From Isochrysis galbana (Eukaryota; Haptophyta; Isochrysidales; Isochrysidaceae): DNA of 64,000 nucleotides. This document shows positions 53,606 through 63,742 of the stretch, piece by piece. The notes beneath the pieces are model-generated. The model saw only the letters and a program-made list of their open reading frames with translations. It was not told the origin of the DNA and made no database searches. A program made the position numbers and the translations under genes. The stretch is taken from NCBI GenBank assembly GCA_018136815.1, contig CM030936.1:1657694-1721693 (forward strand), read 5' to 3'. Numbering within the stretch: the first letter of the stretch is position 1; each line of letters starts with the position of its first letter.

Positions 53606-54248
53606 GTACAATGCATGTCACAGTTGAAACGTGCAAGGTGGCTCTGATCTTCCTTTCTGTAGACTATTTGCTCCCAGGCTGTTGTGTCGCATTTATTAAG
53701 GAGCAATCATCATAGCAAACACCACGCACATCAACGAGACACATGCACGTGTGAGGGCGCATGGTCAACGCGATCGCTCCCCGCGGTGCGTACGACCGCG
53801 CGTGTGTGGCGTCCGGCAACCCTCGCGCCGTCCAACAAGCCCCACGACACACAGGCACAGGTACTATAGATAGGCAAATGGGCAATCCAAGAGGAATGGG
53901 ACAGTGCAAGGGCCAGGTCTTGGGCCCAATGGCTCCAGCGCACATCCTGGCGGGAGAAGTTTGCCAGATGAGGCGAAGGACGACCGGCTCTGCGCCTGGC
54001 GACCAAGGCGGAAGAAATGTAGAGTCATCTACAAGCCTCGAGTGTGACTCGCAGGCCGCATGCGAATTGTCACGCGATCGCACAAGCAGTCATGATGACC
54101 TGCAGGCCAAGTACTCCGTCGTAACATCTGAGCCCGCTCCCGGGAGAGCTCCCACCCCAGAGGGCGATGAGGTGACATGGTCCCTCCCAGCGCAATGCCT
54201 TGAGCTGTTTGCCCGCCCGGGGTACGAAACAACAGAAAAACTGCTCAA
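53606..54248. other. Intergenic, probable RPL13A 3' flank
   Basis: A 163-codon plus-strand frame (53761-54252) overlaps the stop of RPL13A and has no family features; treated as non-coding. Confidence 0.5.
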
Positions 54249-54842
54249 CTAGTACCCGTACTTGGCAAGCGTCGCGTCAAACGAGCCCGAGGCAGCCTCC
54301 TTGGCAGCCTTGGTCTTCGCGAGCAGGGCCTTCTTTTGCTCGTAGTAGACGGCGCTGCGCTCCTTACGTTTAGCCTCGAGGCGATCAACAGCCTCCTTGT
54401 GCTTCCACCCAATCTCGAGCGAAATGCGCCCGAGGACGCAATAGCGCCGTCCCGGCTTGAGCCGTGTCACCCGGAAAGCGTCCGGCACAACCATGCGCTT
54501 TGCCGTCTCGTACTGCTCCGGGATGCCGTCAAAGCACTTGAGGCGTTCGAGCGCGCACTTGCCACGGTGCGTCTTATGGGGGATCATACCACGGATGACG
54601 CGGTGAAAAATGCGGCTGGGTGCGCGGAAGTGGTACGGGCCATGCGCTGGGTTGGTGTTCGTACGCTTGCGCAGCTTGTCGAGGAACTTCAGCTTGTTGC
54701 GGTAGAACGAGCCGGAAATGTTGATTTCCTCGCAGCGGACCACGACGACCCTCTGCCCACATAGCACTTCCTTCGCCACGATTGAGGCGAGCCTGCCGAG
54801 CAGGTGGTTCTTGGCGTCAATGACGACAACCTTCTCGAACAT
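54249..54842 (-). CDS. RPL13A: 60S ribosomal protein L13a (uL13)
   Basis: 197 residues, single exon. Cytosolic large-subunit protein. Plain family sequence: [20 protein letters not shown] at the start, [20 protein letters not shown] with [19 protein letters not shown] in the middle, [11 protein letters not shown], then a basic helical C-terminus (about 145-197). Length fits the eukaryotic family. The ATG at 54842 follows CCGCC and begins exactly where the family begins; the frame is open further upstream only because that sequence is GC-rich. Divergent with SmF across 462 bp. Confidence 0.97.
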   Translation of the reverse strand: MFEKVVVIDAKNHLLGRLASIVAKEVLCGQRVVVVRCEEINISGSFYRNKLKFLDKLRKRTNTNPAHGPYHFRAPSRIFHRVIRGMIPHKTHRGKCALERLKCFDGIPEQYETAKRMVVPDAFRVTRLKPGRRYCVLGRISLEIGWKHKEAVDRLEAKRKERSAVYYEQKKALLAKTKAAKEAASGSFDATLAKYGY

Positions 54843-55304
54843 GGCGGCGAGAGGCTGGCTGGCCGCGAGCCTTCTCTCTCTCCGGCAGCAGGCTCCGCGC
54901 GGCACGTGGGCGAACCCCCTGCGCCCCTCCCTCCCCCCTCGTCCGGTCAAAACTGGGAAGGGGGGGGGGGGGGGGGGGGGGGGGAGCGCGGCCTTTCCCC
55001 TCTTCCCCTCTCCCACGACGCACTTTTTTTCTTTTCGTCGACCCAGTCGCTTCTTGGGGGGACGTCGTCGTCGCTCTGGAGTGCTCTAGGGTACTTTATT
55101 TATGTGGCGTTTTGTACTCCCTTCTCCTTCTCGTCGAGTCCAGTACCTAGTACTCTCTACTCTATGGATAGAGTACGTTTGTTGTCCCCGGGTGTCGAGA
55201 GGAGAGAGTGGCGGGCGCGCGCGCGCAGGGGGGAAGGCTTCTTCTTCTATTTTGGTCCCCTTCCCCCCCCTCCCCCCCCCCCCCGCCCGAGGAGCGCTGG
55301 CGCG
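54843..55304. promoter_or_regulatory. Shared RPL13A/SmF promoter region
   Basis: 462 bp between two divergent housekeeping start codons. Holds a G-run of about 25 bases at 54960-54984, a C-rich run at 55265-55284 and a GTACCTAGTACTCTCTACTC patch near 55143. No TATA box was recognised. Confidence 0.5.
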
Positions 55305-55893
55305 ATGGCCACGGTGCGCGTGCGGTGACGAGCCTCCGCTCACGCGCGGGCGCGGACGGCAGCGGGTACGCTGACCCTCGGCCGATGTGCACGCAGGTCC
55401 CCGTCAACCCAAAGCCCTTCCTCAATGACCTCACCGGCAAGCCCGTCGTCGCCAAGCTCAAGTGGGGCATGGAGTACAAGGGTGCGCCCACCAGTCGCAT
55501 TCAGGCAATGGTGGCAACAGTGCCCAGCGGATGCATGGCGGTGCAGCGCATCTTGCGCGTTAGCACTGGATCCTGCCACCACTCATTACGTTGCGTCGCG
55601 CTGCGCACAGGCTACTTGGTGTCGGTCGACGCGTACATGAACTTGCAGGTGAGACGTGCCTCCGCCTTGCAGTGGACTTGCAGTGGAGGAGGCAATGCGC
55701 TGTCAGGATAATGTCCGTATGGAGCATCGCTTTCCAGCCTGCTATCTTCACTGATGTTCTTGCCCCTCCATAGCTCGCAAGCACGGAGGAGTGGATCGAC
55801 GGCCAGTTTGCGGGCAACCTGGGCGAGGTTCTCATCCGGTGCAACAACGTGCTCTACTTACGAGGAGTACCCGAGGAAGATGATGACGCTTAA
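55305..55893 (+). CDS. SNRPF: Small nuclear ribonucleoprotein F (SmF)
   Basis: Exons 55305-55319, 55397-55481, 55611-55648 and 55774-55893; 85 residues. SmF is one of the seven Sm proteins forming the ring on U1, U2, U4 and U5 snRNA. Sm1: [41 protein letters not shown] (bar marks an intron); Sm2: [19 protein letters not shown]; acidic end EEDDDA. This matches human SmF along its length. The first exon is only five codons; the donor could instead be three or six bases away, changing one or two residues at the N-terminus. Divergent with RPL13A. Confidence 0.95.
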
Positions 55894-56771
55894 TGCGTTC
55901 TGACAGGGTTGGTTTGCGGCCTTGACAGGTGCGACGGCCTTGTTGCTCTTGAAAACACTATATGACAATCCTTGTTGCTACATGAGACTTCGGCCGGCAT
56001 GTACCGACCGCAACTCTTCTCGGCGGCTCGCTGTGCGCGCAGTGGAGATTTTAGTGTGTTGTGGCGATCTGTGCTCATGAGCATCTGACGTGCTCGACAA
56101 TGACGCGTAGAAGTCAATCGCATTATGCGCATGCATTGTCATGATTGTTGCCATCCCTCCTGGTCTTTAGACACATAGTGCGCACACCGAACAATCACTG
56201 ACTGTGCGAGTGGGGACCAAGAACGTTGGGCGCCGCTGAAGTTCGGTGCTGACTGCATTATGCTCGCGGGCAACTTCCGTGGGCCTGCTCTGACGATGCT
56301 TCCAAGCGAATTTCCGCGACGAGCCCGTGGCTTGAAGCTGATGAGTGCCCTCGCGATAGCTGCGTGAGCGGCACAAAGATGAGTTGATTGGCAGGCATAA
56401 TCAGCGCAGTACGACTCCAATGTTTCTTGCCAGGGCACGTCCACCTTGGGGTTCTTCAAGGCCGAATGTGGCTTATGGGCCGTTTTTGGAGCAGCGAGCG
56501 CCAGCTGCCGCCATTCTCACTAGTGGTGGACGTGGCGCTCCATCTGAATGGGATTCTGATTGCTTTGGGATTTTTGGTTCTCGTGTCTCTTACTCTTGCG
56601 CGTCCTTATGTTGCGTGTTGTGTCGTGTCGAGGGGCCCTCTCAAGGAAGTATTGCTGTGCGCACTACGCGTTCCACTGATTGAGTATACATTATGTGATT
56701 GAGCGGAGCAGATTGGGGTCGCTGTGTACGGTGGAGATGGTGGAACCGGGTGTGTAGAATAATGGAATGCA
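55894..56771. other. Gene-free stretch
   Basis: Overlapping frames at 56384-56702 (one with a hydrophobic run) have no supporting feature. Confidence 0.45.
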
Positions 56772-57137
56772 ATGCATTACTCTCAGGATGCACAACACCT
56801 AGACCCCGCGCCACCTGCGAAGTGGGGCGAGGGCTACAAGTCCAACAGAAGGCTGGAATACCCACTGGCCGATGAATACACGCTAGACGGTAACACTCCG
56901 TTAGACGAGACCGAAGTCGAGGACCTAACACAGGCCCTACGGGAAACGCAGAACAAGCGACGCCGAATCACGCGGGCCCCACCAACTGGGAGAAAAGACT
57001 CCCGCTACCCGCGAACACGTGGACGCACCTGGCAAAAGCTATACACCTCCCCGATGGTAACGGCGCGCGATATACACCTACACTACAAACACATCACCCA
57101 CCGGTGCGTGGGGCGGGGTCTGTGGCAGCCAGGGTAG
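56772..57137 (+). CDS. Small mobile-element ORF, related to 61791-62174
   Basis: 121 residues, no known family. It shares with the minus-strand frame at 61791-62174 the pattern KWG-x-x-Y, a P-x-x-x-EYTL-x-G patch, then LT-x-A-(L/F)-x-x-x-(R/K), then a basic C-terminus ending near an LY-x-Y/S motif. Both lie next to copies of the same ~390-bp transposon end. It may be the C-terminus of an element-encoded protein; the upstream frame is closed by a stop just before the ATG. Confidence 0.45.
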   Translation: MHYSQDAQHLDPAPPAKWGEGYKSNRRLEYPLADEYTLDGNTPLDETEVEDLTQALRETQNKRRRITRAPPTGRKDSRYPRTRGRTWQKLYTSPMVTARDIHLHYKHITHRCVGRGLWQPG

Positions 57138-57501
57138 CCGCGTGCGCGCGCTGTGAGGAGCTGGGTGGGCTGCGCGGGCAATGATGCCAGAGGGTCAGGG
57201 GGTGGTCGGACTGTCGGCAGCCCGACACGGCGCTGCATCGGGCGGGAATCAAATGCCGAATGTAGCTTAGATATAAAGGATCCGATACCCCCGCGGGCGC
57301 GACCGCCAAATCTTAACGGGTAGAGCGTGAGCGCGCGTGACGGAGGGGGGGGAGGGGGGGAGAATCGCACCATTTCCTGGCTAAGATTTTCGTGGCGGCA
57401 GGTGGCCCCCCCTGAAGGTTTTTTATTGGGCCTCGCGCCACGGTCAAAAAATGCAGCCCAACCCTTACTAGTCGTTAAGAAGCCCCTGTTTGACCGCCCT
57501 A
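57110..57501 (+). mobile_element. Transposon end, type B, ~390-bp copy 1
   Basis: Nearly the same as 62845-63242: GTAGCCGCGTGCGCGCGCTG, AATGATGCCAGAGGGTCAGG, AATGCCGAATGTAGCTTAG, GGTAGAGCGTGAGCGCGCGT, GGTCAAAAAATGCAGCCCAA, then TGTTTGACCGCCCTA at 57487-57501. AGATATAAAGGAT near 57270 looks like a TATA box. Confidence 0.75.
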
Positions 57502-57607
57502 ATACATGAGGCCATATGAGTGGAACTCTCGGGGGCTATGCCGCAAAAGCGGCATGTTGGATCGTCAGCAAAACGGTTCGCCGTAGCTATCCTCCTATGT
57601 AGGACAT
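57502..57607 (-). pseudogene. LINE-type reverse transcriptase C-terminal remnant
   Basis: The minus strand reads HRRIATANRFADDPTCRFCG then ESSTHMASC, the Cys-x2-Cys...His-x4-Cys motif found at the end of many non-LTR retrotransposon reverse transcriptases. Only about 35 residues remain, abutting the transposon end at 57501. Nothing of the RT core is nearby. Confidence 0.45.
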
Positions 57608-57619
57608 GTTTGAGGTGCA

Positions 57620-57860
57620 AATAACAACTAAGTTTATACTTGGTTGCGATGGAGCGCGCCGCCGCGGCTCCCCTCTCATTCGGCCCCCCCACCGAGGGCG
57701 GCCCCCATGCCCCCACGGACCAGTCGCTGGCGAAGCGGCCGCGTCCACCATCGGAGGCCGAGCAGGTGCGTGCGACCCCGGTCGCACCACACGGCCCGTG
57801 GCCCCGGCCACACCACTCACAGCAGCCATGCTGGCCCCCATCTTGGGGGGCAGCAGGCTG
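57620..57860 (+). repeat. MERA-leader repeat, copy 3
   Basis: AAGTTTATACTTGGTTGCGATGGAGCGCGCC, then MERAAAAPLSFGPPTEGG and DQSLAKRPRPPSEAEQVRAT, a close partner of 29518-29723. The motif GTTTGAGGTGCAAATAA just upstream recurs at 61768. Confidence 0.6.
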
Positions 57861-57956
57861 CAGGACACACAGCAAGAGCACCAGACAGGCAGGGCCTGCG
57901 CTCCATTGGGCATGCCTTATGGCAGAGGCCCCTCTCACCCCGGCGAGGGTCGCGTG

Positions 57957-58199
57957 TGGAAATCAAAGCCGCAGCTTGGATTGTAACGAGATGAACGAGA
58001 TGTAACGAGATGGCCTGATGGCCCGACGGCGAGATGAACGAGATGGCCTTGATGGCCCGACGAGATGAACGAGATGGCCCTGGGGCCCGACGAGATGAAC
58101 GAGATGGCCCTGGGGCCCGACGAGATGAACGAGATTTTCGGGTAACGGAACTGGACGAGGAGTTTCCCCACTAAGCTTGGTCGTAATGCGGTGAAACCG
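57957..58199 (+). repeat. Repeat with GATGAACGA tandem, copy of 19150-19350
   Basis: GTGGAAATCAAAGCCGCAGC, then a tandem of GACGAGATGAACGAGATGGCC units, then CCCACTAAGCTTGGTCGTAA. It has one more unit than the copy at 19 kb. Its first 34 bases recur at 58836, on the other side of the inverted-repeat element. Confidence 0.85.
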
Positions 58200-58286
58200 A
58201 TTTAGAGACAAGCGGGAAACCGGGGCGGAAGGAACTGGCAAGGAAGCCGGCAGGAAGGCAGAGGAAATGTCTTGGCAAGGCGACGG

Positions 58287-58450
58287 AGGCAGGATTTTAA
58301 CGGTAGACGGAGTGCAGAATTTTAACGGTAGGAAGGCAGGATATTTTAACAGTAGGCGGAATTTTAACAGTAGGAAGAGGCAGGAATTTTAACGGTAGGA
58401 AGGCAGGATTTCTAACGGTAGGAAGAAGAGCGTGGAATTTTAATTGTAGA
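58287..58450. repeat. Minisatellite, TTTTAACGGTAGG units
   Basis: Seven or so irregular units of (AA)TTTTAACGGTAGG or TTTTAACAGTAGG, separated by AAGGCAGG-type spacers. Confidence 0.8.
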
Positions 58451-58494
58451 AGAAGAGCGGAGAGGAGAAGGAGCGGGGCTCGAACTGCAGAGCG

Positions 58495-58575
58495 CTCCGT
58501 CCGGACTCGAACTCGCGACCCTAGAGCAAAAGGTTGGTGGAGGCGGTGGGTTGAACCACTATGCCACGCGAGAGT
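58495..58575 (-). other. tRNA-like sequence (possible SINE head)
   Basis: The minus strand has a good A-box, TGGCATAGTGG, and after about 45 bases a perfect B-box core, GTTCGAGTC, as in Pol III genes. The T-stem and acceptor stem do not pair properly, so a working tRNA is unlikely; a tRNA-derived promoter or decayed pseudo-tRNA fits better. A second GTTCGAGC lies just downstream at about 58483. Confidence 0.4.
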
Positions 58576-58835
58576 TTACGTAGCCATAGGGCCGAGGGGA
58601 AGGGCTGAGAACCGCCCTATATACTCTGGGTTTTTTTCTCTTCTTTTTCACTTTTCTTCTTCTTTTCTTCCTCTGTTCTTTTTACTGTTTTACTGTTTTT
58701 CTTTTACTGTTATTTCTTTTTGCCTCTGAGACATCGCGAATGCGACACCCCCCGACTTAATCACGAGCGTCCTCGCGAGCCTTCTGCAAGCGGAATCCTT
58801 ATGTCTCTACCCGGTTTCCCGCTTGTCTCTAAATT

Positions 58836-60410
58836 GTGGAAATCAAAGCCGCAGCTTGGATTGTAATGTCGAGTCGAGCGCTACCGGAGGGCTCTGAGCC
58901 ACTCCGTCGCGAGCGCCACCGGCGGCTAGCGCGGCGCTTTGTCCCTCCTCCCCACCGGGAGTCGGGTGAATGAAATTCTGGACTGGGTCGGGCAACCCCA
59001 TTCGGGTGTATGGACAGGGAACGAACGGCGAACGAAGGACTGTGGGGCGGCGAGGCGCTCCTAGCGGCCCTAGTGTGATGGGTTGTAAGAGATTGTTAGA
59101 CCTACAAAGAACTCTTCCCTCAGGGAGGGAGCCTAAGCTGCTTGAGTGCAGCGACGCAGCGAACAACGACGGACAACGAAGCTGAGAACAACAAGATACA
59201 CCGACTAGGAACCGCTAGCCCGGGCACGGGAGGCGGCTAACATTTGAAGCTCGCGCGTAGGGGCGCGGGCAGTTTCAGTAGACTTGGCGGCCGAGGAACA
59301 ACCAACCACGGCGACTCACGAACACACCGGAATCATTCACCCAAACCAAGCAAATTATCAAGTAACCGCGACCCCAAATCACCGATAACTCAAACACGTC
59401 GCGAGAGACGGAGAGAGAGAGCGAGAGAGAGAGAGAGACTCCGCAGCGACGGCCGGAGCGTGTCTCCGTTGTAACTTCCCCACGTAGCGGAGAGTCCGAA
59501 GGGGAGCGTCATGTCGCGCGACCACGGCGATCACTTTGGATACAGATCGCAACGAGATGTCTTCACGACCGAATAAATCTTGCCGTTGAGCGTGAACCTT
59601 CTAGACGCTTCTAACGAACAACCCTGAGAAGCAACCAAGGGGAAGAAACACCAAAGGGGCCAAGGCTTGCATGTAGCTTGCATCAAGGGGAAAGATTCCC
59701 TCACCTAGGAAGCGAACCTACACCGATCTCCAAGGGGAGATGGCAAATTAAACCTCAAATCTCGAGCGGCTAGAGCAACCGACTCGCTCGCCAAAACCTT
59801 GACCGAGAAGAAAGAAGCAAGGACCTACAAGCCAAGGGTAGCGGACCTAGGGAATGTGAGAGGAAGTTTCCGAACGCCAACGCGAACACCAAACGCGGGA
59901 AGGCAACGAAACCCTAACCAGGCTAAACAAAACCTATGAAGAACAGGCCTGGACGACAACGAAAGTGAGCAAGTCCCAAGAAAGAACCGGAACCCAACAA
60001 GAAACGACAAGCCTTGCAAGAAGCTAAACAAGCCTTCACAAGGTAACCTGATAGCCTGAGACAAGCGCGCAGCGAGTGACAGGCGACCTGGCTCCTTTGG
60101 GTCAAGATTACCCGAAAGGAGGAAACCTGGAATCTAGACCTGACAAACAGGCTAGAAGGAACGAAACGAGAACTCGAATTCTAGATCGCTAGGGACGAAC
60201 CCTACCAACCTAGGTATGCCTGAGCTTCACCGTGTGGCCGCACGGCGAAGGACCTGGAATCAAGAGCCTGGAAATCGCATCATCTGGGATGAATGCGACA
60301 TCGCGCCGCCTCGGCGGAGCGACCCGCGGCCTGGTGGCCCTTATGGGCACAAATACATGACATGCAACATAGCGTCACAAATCAACAACTCAAAAAGGCT
60401 CCACCGAATG
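58836..60410. other. Repeat-like stretch without supported genes
   Basis: Starts with a 34-bp partial copy of the 57957 repeat. Around 59240-59520 it resembles 13610-13870, and AAATTAAACC near 59749 resembles the flank of the 14-kb retroelement, so it is probably untranslated or LTR sequence of a related element. A GA microsatellite lies at about 59408-59440. A 116-codon frame at 60216 has no features. Confidence 0.45.
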
Positions 60411-60413
60411 ATG

Positions 60414-61104
60414 GACCAGCTGGCCCCAACCCTCAGCCAGAGGAGCAACCACAACACCCACAACTCTCAGCACATGCACGCTCCGAGACGAGAAGCAACT
60501 GACTCCCGCCCCACCCGGGCCCTACGCACAGGAACAAGAATCAGACGTAGAAGATCAGCAAGCTGACTCAGACGCACTCTACGAACTCGCATTCCACCAA
60601 ACGGGTGACCTGGTCCTCCTTGACACGACGGTCTACGCGGCCATCGTCGAACTCCTGCTCGAGCTTGAGGGCGTCGGCCCTGAGCCAGACTTCTGGGCCC
60701 GCTCCTCGCGGGGCCCATGGCACATCGCGGTCAATGAAGATTGCGTGCAACAATTCCAAGCCCGCTACGGCCTCCAAACCACCATTCGCGTTCACCAAAC
60801 GGAAATCGAAGTGCAAATCAAGATCGACTCCATTGAGGATAAGATCAACAAAAAGGGTACCTCGTCGCGCAAGGCGCTGTACGAAGCCCTCCAGGACGTG
60901 GCGGCCCACTTCGTGGTGGAGGCCGAAGGCCTAGCGCAAGCATCCAAGATCACGCTGAGCGCCATTGTCAAGGCCGTTGAAAAAGAAGGACTCACATTCC
61001 TTAAAGGGAACCGCGAACGAATGAAACTAGAAGGTGAGTCGGGCACATTTGTGTCCAAGGTGGCTCACTCAACGCGCTGGCACTTGTCACCCCTGACAGT
61101 TTGA
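60414..61104 (+). CDS. Hypothetical mobile-element ORF
   Basis: Open for about 230 codons; no early ATG in frame, the first being near 60898. From about residue 45 it looks like genuine protein: YELAFHQTGDLVLLDTTVYA, then AIVELLLELEGVG, FWARSSRGPWHIAVNED, a Gln-rich turn and a long charged helical region (IDSIEDKINKKG, ALYEALQDVAAHFVV). Family unknown. The 107-codon frame that overlaps its end (61101-61424) also has protein-like sequence (RYIIRDFYRVEFESYEYHYI, then a basic tail) and could be a following ORF or an exon. Confidence 0.35.
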
Positions 61105-61424
61105 AAACCCTCTACATAATAGCCTGGAGGTACATAATAAGGGACTTCTACAGAGTAGAATTCGAATCATACGAATATCACTACATACCTGTTTTAGAAT
61201 CCACGTTAATAAGATTCACTACCCTGGTGAGGGGCTGTACCCCGTCGAACACTTACCGTCCAATGCGCACCCGCACGGCGGCCCAGGGTAGAAAACCTAA
61301 GATTAAAAAGCCAACGGAGCTCAGCACCCCTATGTTTACAGAAGACGACAAAGGAAGACTAAGGATGAGCGACAACCTCGGCCTAGTGGCGAAAGCGATC
61401 GGCCTTGCCGAGAGGCTCGAATAA
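61101..61424 (+). CDS. Hypothetical ORF overlapping the preceding frame
   Basis: 107 residues, no known family; aromatic/charged N-terminal third, basic middle (GRKPKIKKPTEL), helical end (NLGLVAKAIGLAERLE). The ATG overlaps the stop of the previous frame by four bases. A C-run of about 17 follows at 61446. Confidence 0.3.
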   Translation: MKTLYIIAWRYIIRDFYRVEFESYEYHYIPVLESTLIRFTTLVRGCTPSNTYRPMRTRTAAQGRKPKIKKPTELSTPMFTEDDKGRLRMSDNLGLVAKAIGLAERLE

Positions 61425-61790
61425 GCGCCTAAGTTGAGACACATCCCCCCCCCCCCCCCCCCGTTCTTAAGAGACCGCTCACGTAAACGAGCACGCCACG
61501 AGTGAGAGATACCCCATTAACAACACAAAACCCTCACAACATCAACAAGAAACGGGCCACACAGAGGCACAGGAGGAAGGCGAGAAAAGTCCACTGAGGG
61601 CCGGTGCACCCCGCCCGCCCCAGCCCCCCCACAACCTGGGCCCCTATGTAGAGCACGAGGGGAGATGCCGCAAGGCGGGGAGTGAGGGAGAGGAAGGGAT
61701 CTGGGCGTGGCTACAATGGCTAACCCAGTAGCCGCACGCGTGGCGCGAATATTAAAAGGATTTTTTTGTTTGAGGTGCAAATAAGAGTCT

Positions 61791-62500
61791 CTAGTCTCTA
61801 GGTGTTAAAAAGTTATATTTGTACAATTGCGATACTTGTTTCCACTTTCCCGAGAGGACCGGTAGCCTCTTTTCCCACCTTAACGTGGATTTTTGTGTCT
61901 TCGTTTTCCTCAATGCGAGGAACGCTTTAGTCAGGACCCTGACACTTATATCTTCTAGCGTTTTATGCGTGCCTTTGAGCGTGTACTCTTGAGGTATCGG
62001 ATATGCCGTTTCAGCCGGCCCATCGTACGCTCGTCCCCACTTCAGCGGAGTGTATAGCTCGTCGGGCAATAACTGCGGGCTGATCCGCTCGTGGATATGG
62101 GGTTCTCCCATAAATAACGTTGAGCTGGACTTTGTGGTAGTCGCCCCTCCGGCGCAAATAGTAATTATGCTCATTGTCCACAAGAATGTCTCCTAGATCG
62201 TGTGCGTCCGGATCTTCTTGAGGGGCTAACTCATGCTCCTCCGGAGCCGGGGGTGGGGACTCCGCTTGCTTTCTAAGAAGGTCTATATAGTCAGAAGTGG
62301 CATTTACTAGTCTTGATTGTATTATGTGCTATATAATTAGTCGCTCTATCTAGTATTGCTATGAGTTTGCTACTTGGAACTAGTTCGTTGTTATCGTTCG
62401 TTTCAAATATAGGGCGGAATTCGTTGACTTCTGTACGTTTCTTGGGTTGGCGGCCCATGCCGTCGCGCGTCATATGCAGTATGGATTGATGTCCCATACC
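61791..62500 (-). pseudogene. Broken ORF related to 56772-57137
   Basis: Three minus-strand frames follow one another with protein-like sequence: ELVPSSKLIAILDRATNY (about 62390), then VNATSDYIDLLRKQAESP and onward, then DELYTPLKWGRAYDGPAETA with EYTLKGTHKTLEDISVRVLT to 61791. The last part parallels the 121-codon ORF at 56772. Frame changes near 62300 and 62080 suggest decay. No family is recognised. Confidence 0.45.
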
Positions 62501-62844
62501 GCCTGCCAAGCCCAAGCCCACCACCCAGCGGCAGAAGGTGATATCTGCTCTGGGTGGTGGGTTCCCGCCAGATTCGCTGTGAGGCGTTCTGGCAGGATCT
62601 TGGGCTTTCCTCCTCGCCGTGGCGTTGAGGGCCACGACGTGGCCCGTCCTGAGGCCGCCCACGGGTCTCAATTCATCGACCAGCGCCGTATCTGGCACTG
62701 TCAGAGAGAGGAGGACCGCGAGGGCAGCCTCAACGCGGAGGCTCGTCAGCCACGCGTGGACGGCCGCGTTGTTGGTGACCTGAACCTGGTTCTCGATGCC
62801 GAGTTCGAGTGAGGGCGAATCCTGCGAGGGGCGGGTCGGAATGG

Positions 62845-63242
62845 TCGGGGCGGGACCTGTGGTAGCCAGGGTAGCCGCGTGCGCGCGCTGTGAGGAGCTA
62901 GGTGGGCTACGCGGGCAATGATGCCAGAGGGTCAGGGAGTGGTCGGACTGTCGGCAGCCCGACACGGCGCGCTGCATCGAGCGGGAATCAAATGCCGAAT
63001 GTAGCTTAGGTATAAAGGAACCGATCCCCCCGCGGGCGCGACCGCCAATTCTTTACGGGTAGAGCGTGAGCGCGCGTGACGGAGGGGGAGAGAGGGGGGG
63101 CGAATCGCACCATTTCTTGGCGAAGATTTTCGTAGCGTCAGGTAGCCCCCCCCCGGAGCTTTTTTTTTGGGCATCGCGCCACGGTCAAAAAATGCAGCCC
63201 AACCCTTACTAGTCGTTAAGAAGCCCCTTTTTGACCGCCCTA
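62845..63242 (+). mobile_element. Transposon end, type B, ~390-bp copy 2
   Basis: Same orientation and content as 57110-57501, ending TTTTTGACCGCCCTA (63228-63242). The terminal word has one change (T for G). An overlapping minus-strand frame (62501-62977) is repeat-derived. Confidence 0.75.
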
Positions 63243-63541
63243 GTAGGTTGTCTACCGATTCCGTTCTAGGGGCTATCCTGCTAGCTGTGTTCCTAGTCAC
63301 CACCGCGACACCGCTTGCTGGGTCCGCTAGCTCTCCTGGGGCGCTAAACCACGACCACCCGATCATGGTGGCCGTCCTAATGGCCCGGAGGTGTGTTCTA
63401 TCCTCCTACGCGTGCAGCTCATGCAAGTAGTAAGTAATTAGCATGGGCATGGGGCGAGGGGCGGGGGCGCTGGCTGCTTCTCTCACGGGCTCACGGGGGA
63501 CGGGGGTGGGTAGTTCAATAGTAGCGGTAGCCGGCAACTTG

Positions 63542-63741
63542 AAGAATTTTGAATGCGCGCGGTGCACGCTGCGCGCGCATACACAACGTCTCACACGTGT
63601 CAGGCATGAACACAACACTCTGCACTCTGGGCATGGCAGTTGGAGCTGGACATCACAAATTATTTATGTGTTCCTATGCCCTTTTCTTTGCGTTCCGCCC
63701 AAGCAGCACTCAAACTGCGTGCGCTAATCATGAGCAATAAT
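63542..63741. repeat. ~200-bp tandem repeat, unit 1
   Basis: From AAGAATTTTGAATGCGCGC; shares with unit 2 GGTGCACGCTGCGCGCGCAT, ATGAACACAACACTC, GTGTTCCTATGCCCTTT and TTTGCGTTCCGCCCAAGCA. 63243-63541 holds no supported gene. Confidence 0.85.
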
Positions 63742-63742
63742 C

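Larger units (their letters stand above)
58200..58834. mobile_element. 635-bp element with 25-bp perfect TIRs
   Basis: Left end ATTTAGAGACAAGCGGGAAA (continuing CCGGG, 58200-58224) is matched exactly by the reverse complement at 58810-58834. Contents: a minisatellite, a tRNA-like sequence and a T-rich stretch. No protein. No clear target duplication was seen, but the flanks are two copies of the same repeat (57957 and 58836). Confidence 0.7.

Noticed and set aside
53761-54252. 163-codon plus-strand frame before RPL13A
   Set aside because: No domain, overlaps the RPL13A stop codon, likely 3' untranslated sequence of that gene.
56388-56702. 104-codon frame with a hydrophobic run
   Set aside because: Competing overlapping frame, no signal or homology; probably chance.
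58287-58450. CRISPR-like array
   Set aside because: Units are short, irregular and separated by AAGGCAGG-type filler, not unique spacers; eukaryotic context; a minisatellite.
58495-58575. Functional tRNA gene
   Set aside because: A and B boxes are good, but the T-stem and acceptor stem do not pair; kept only as tRNA-like.
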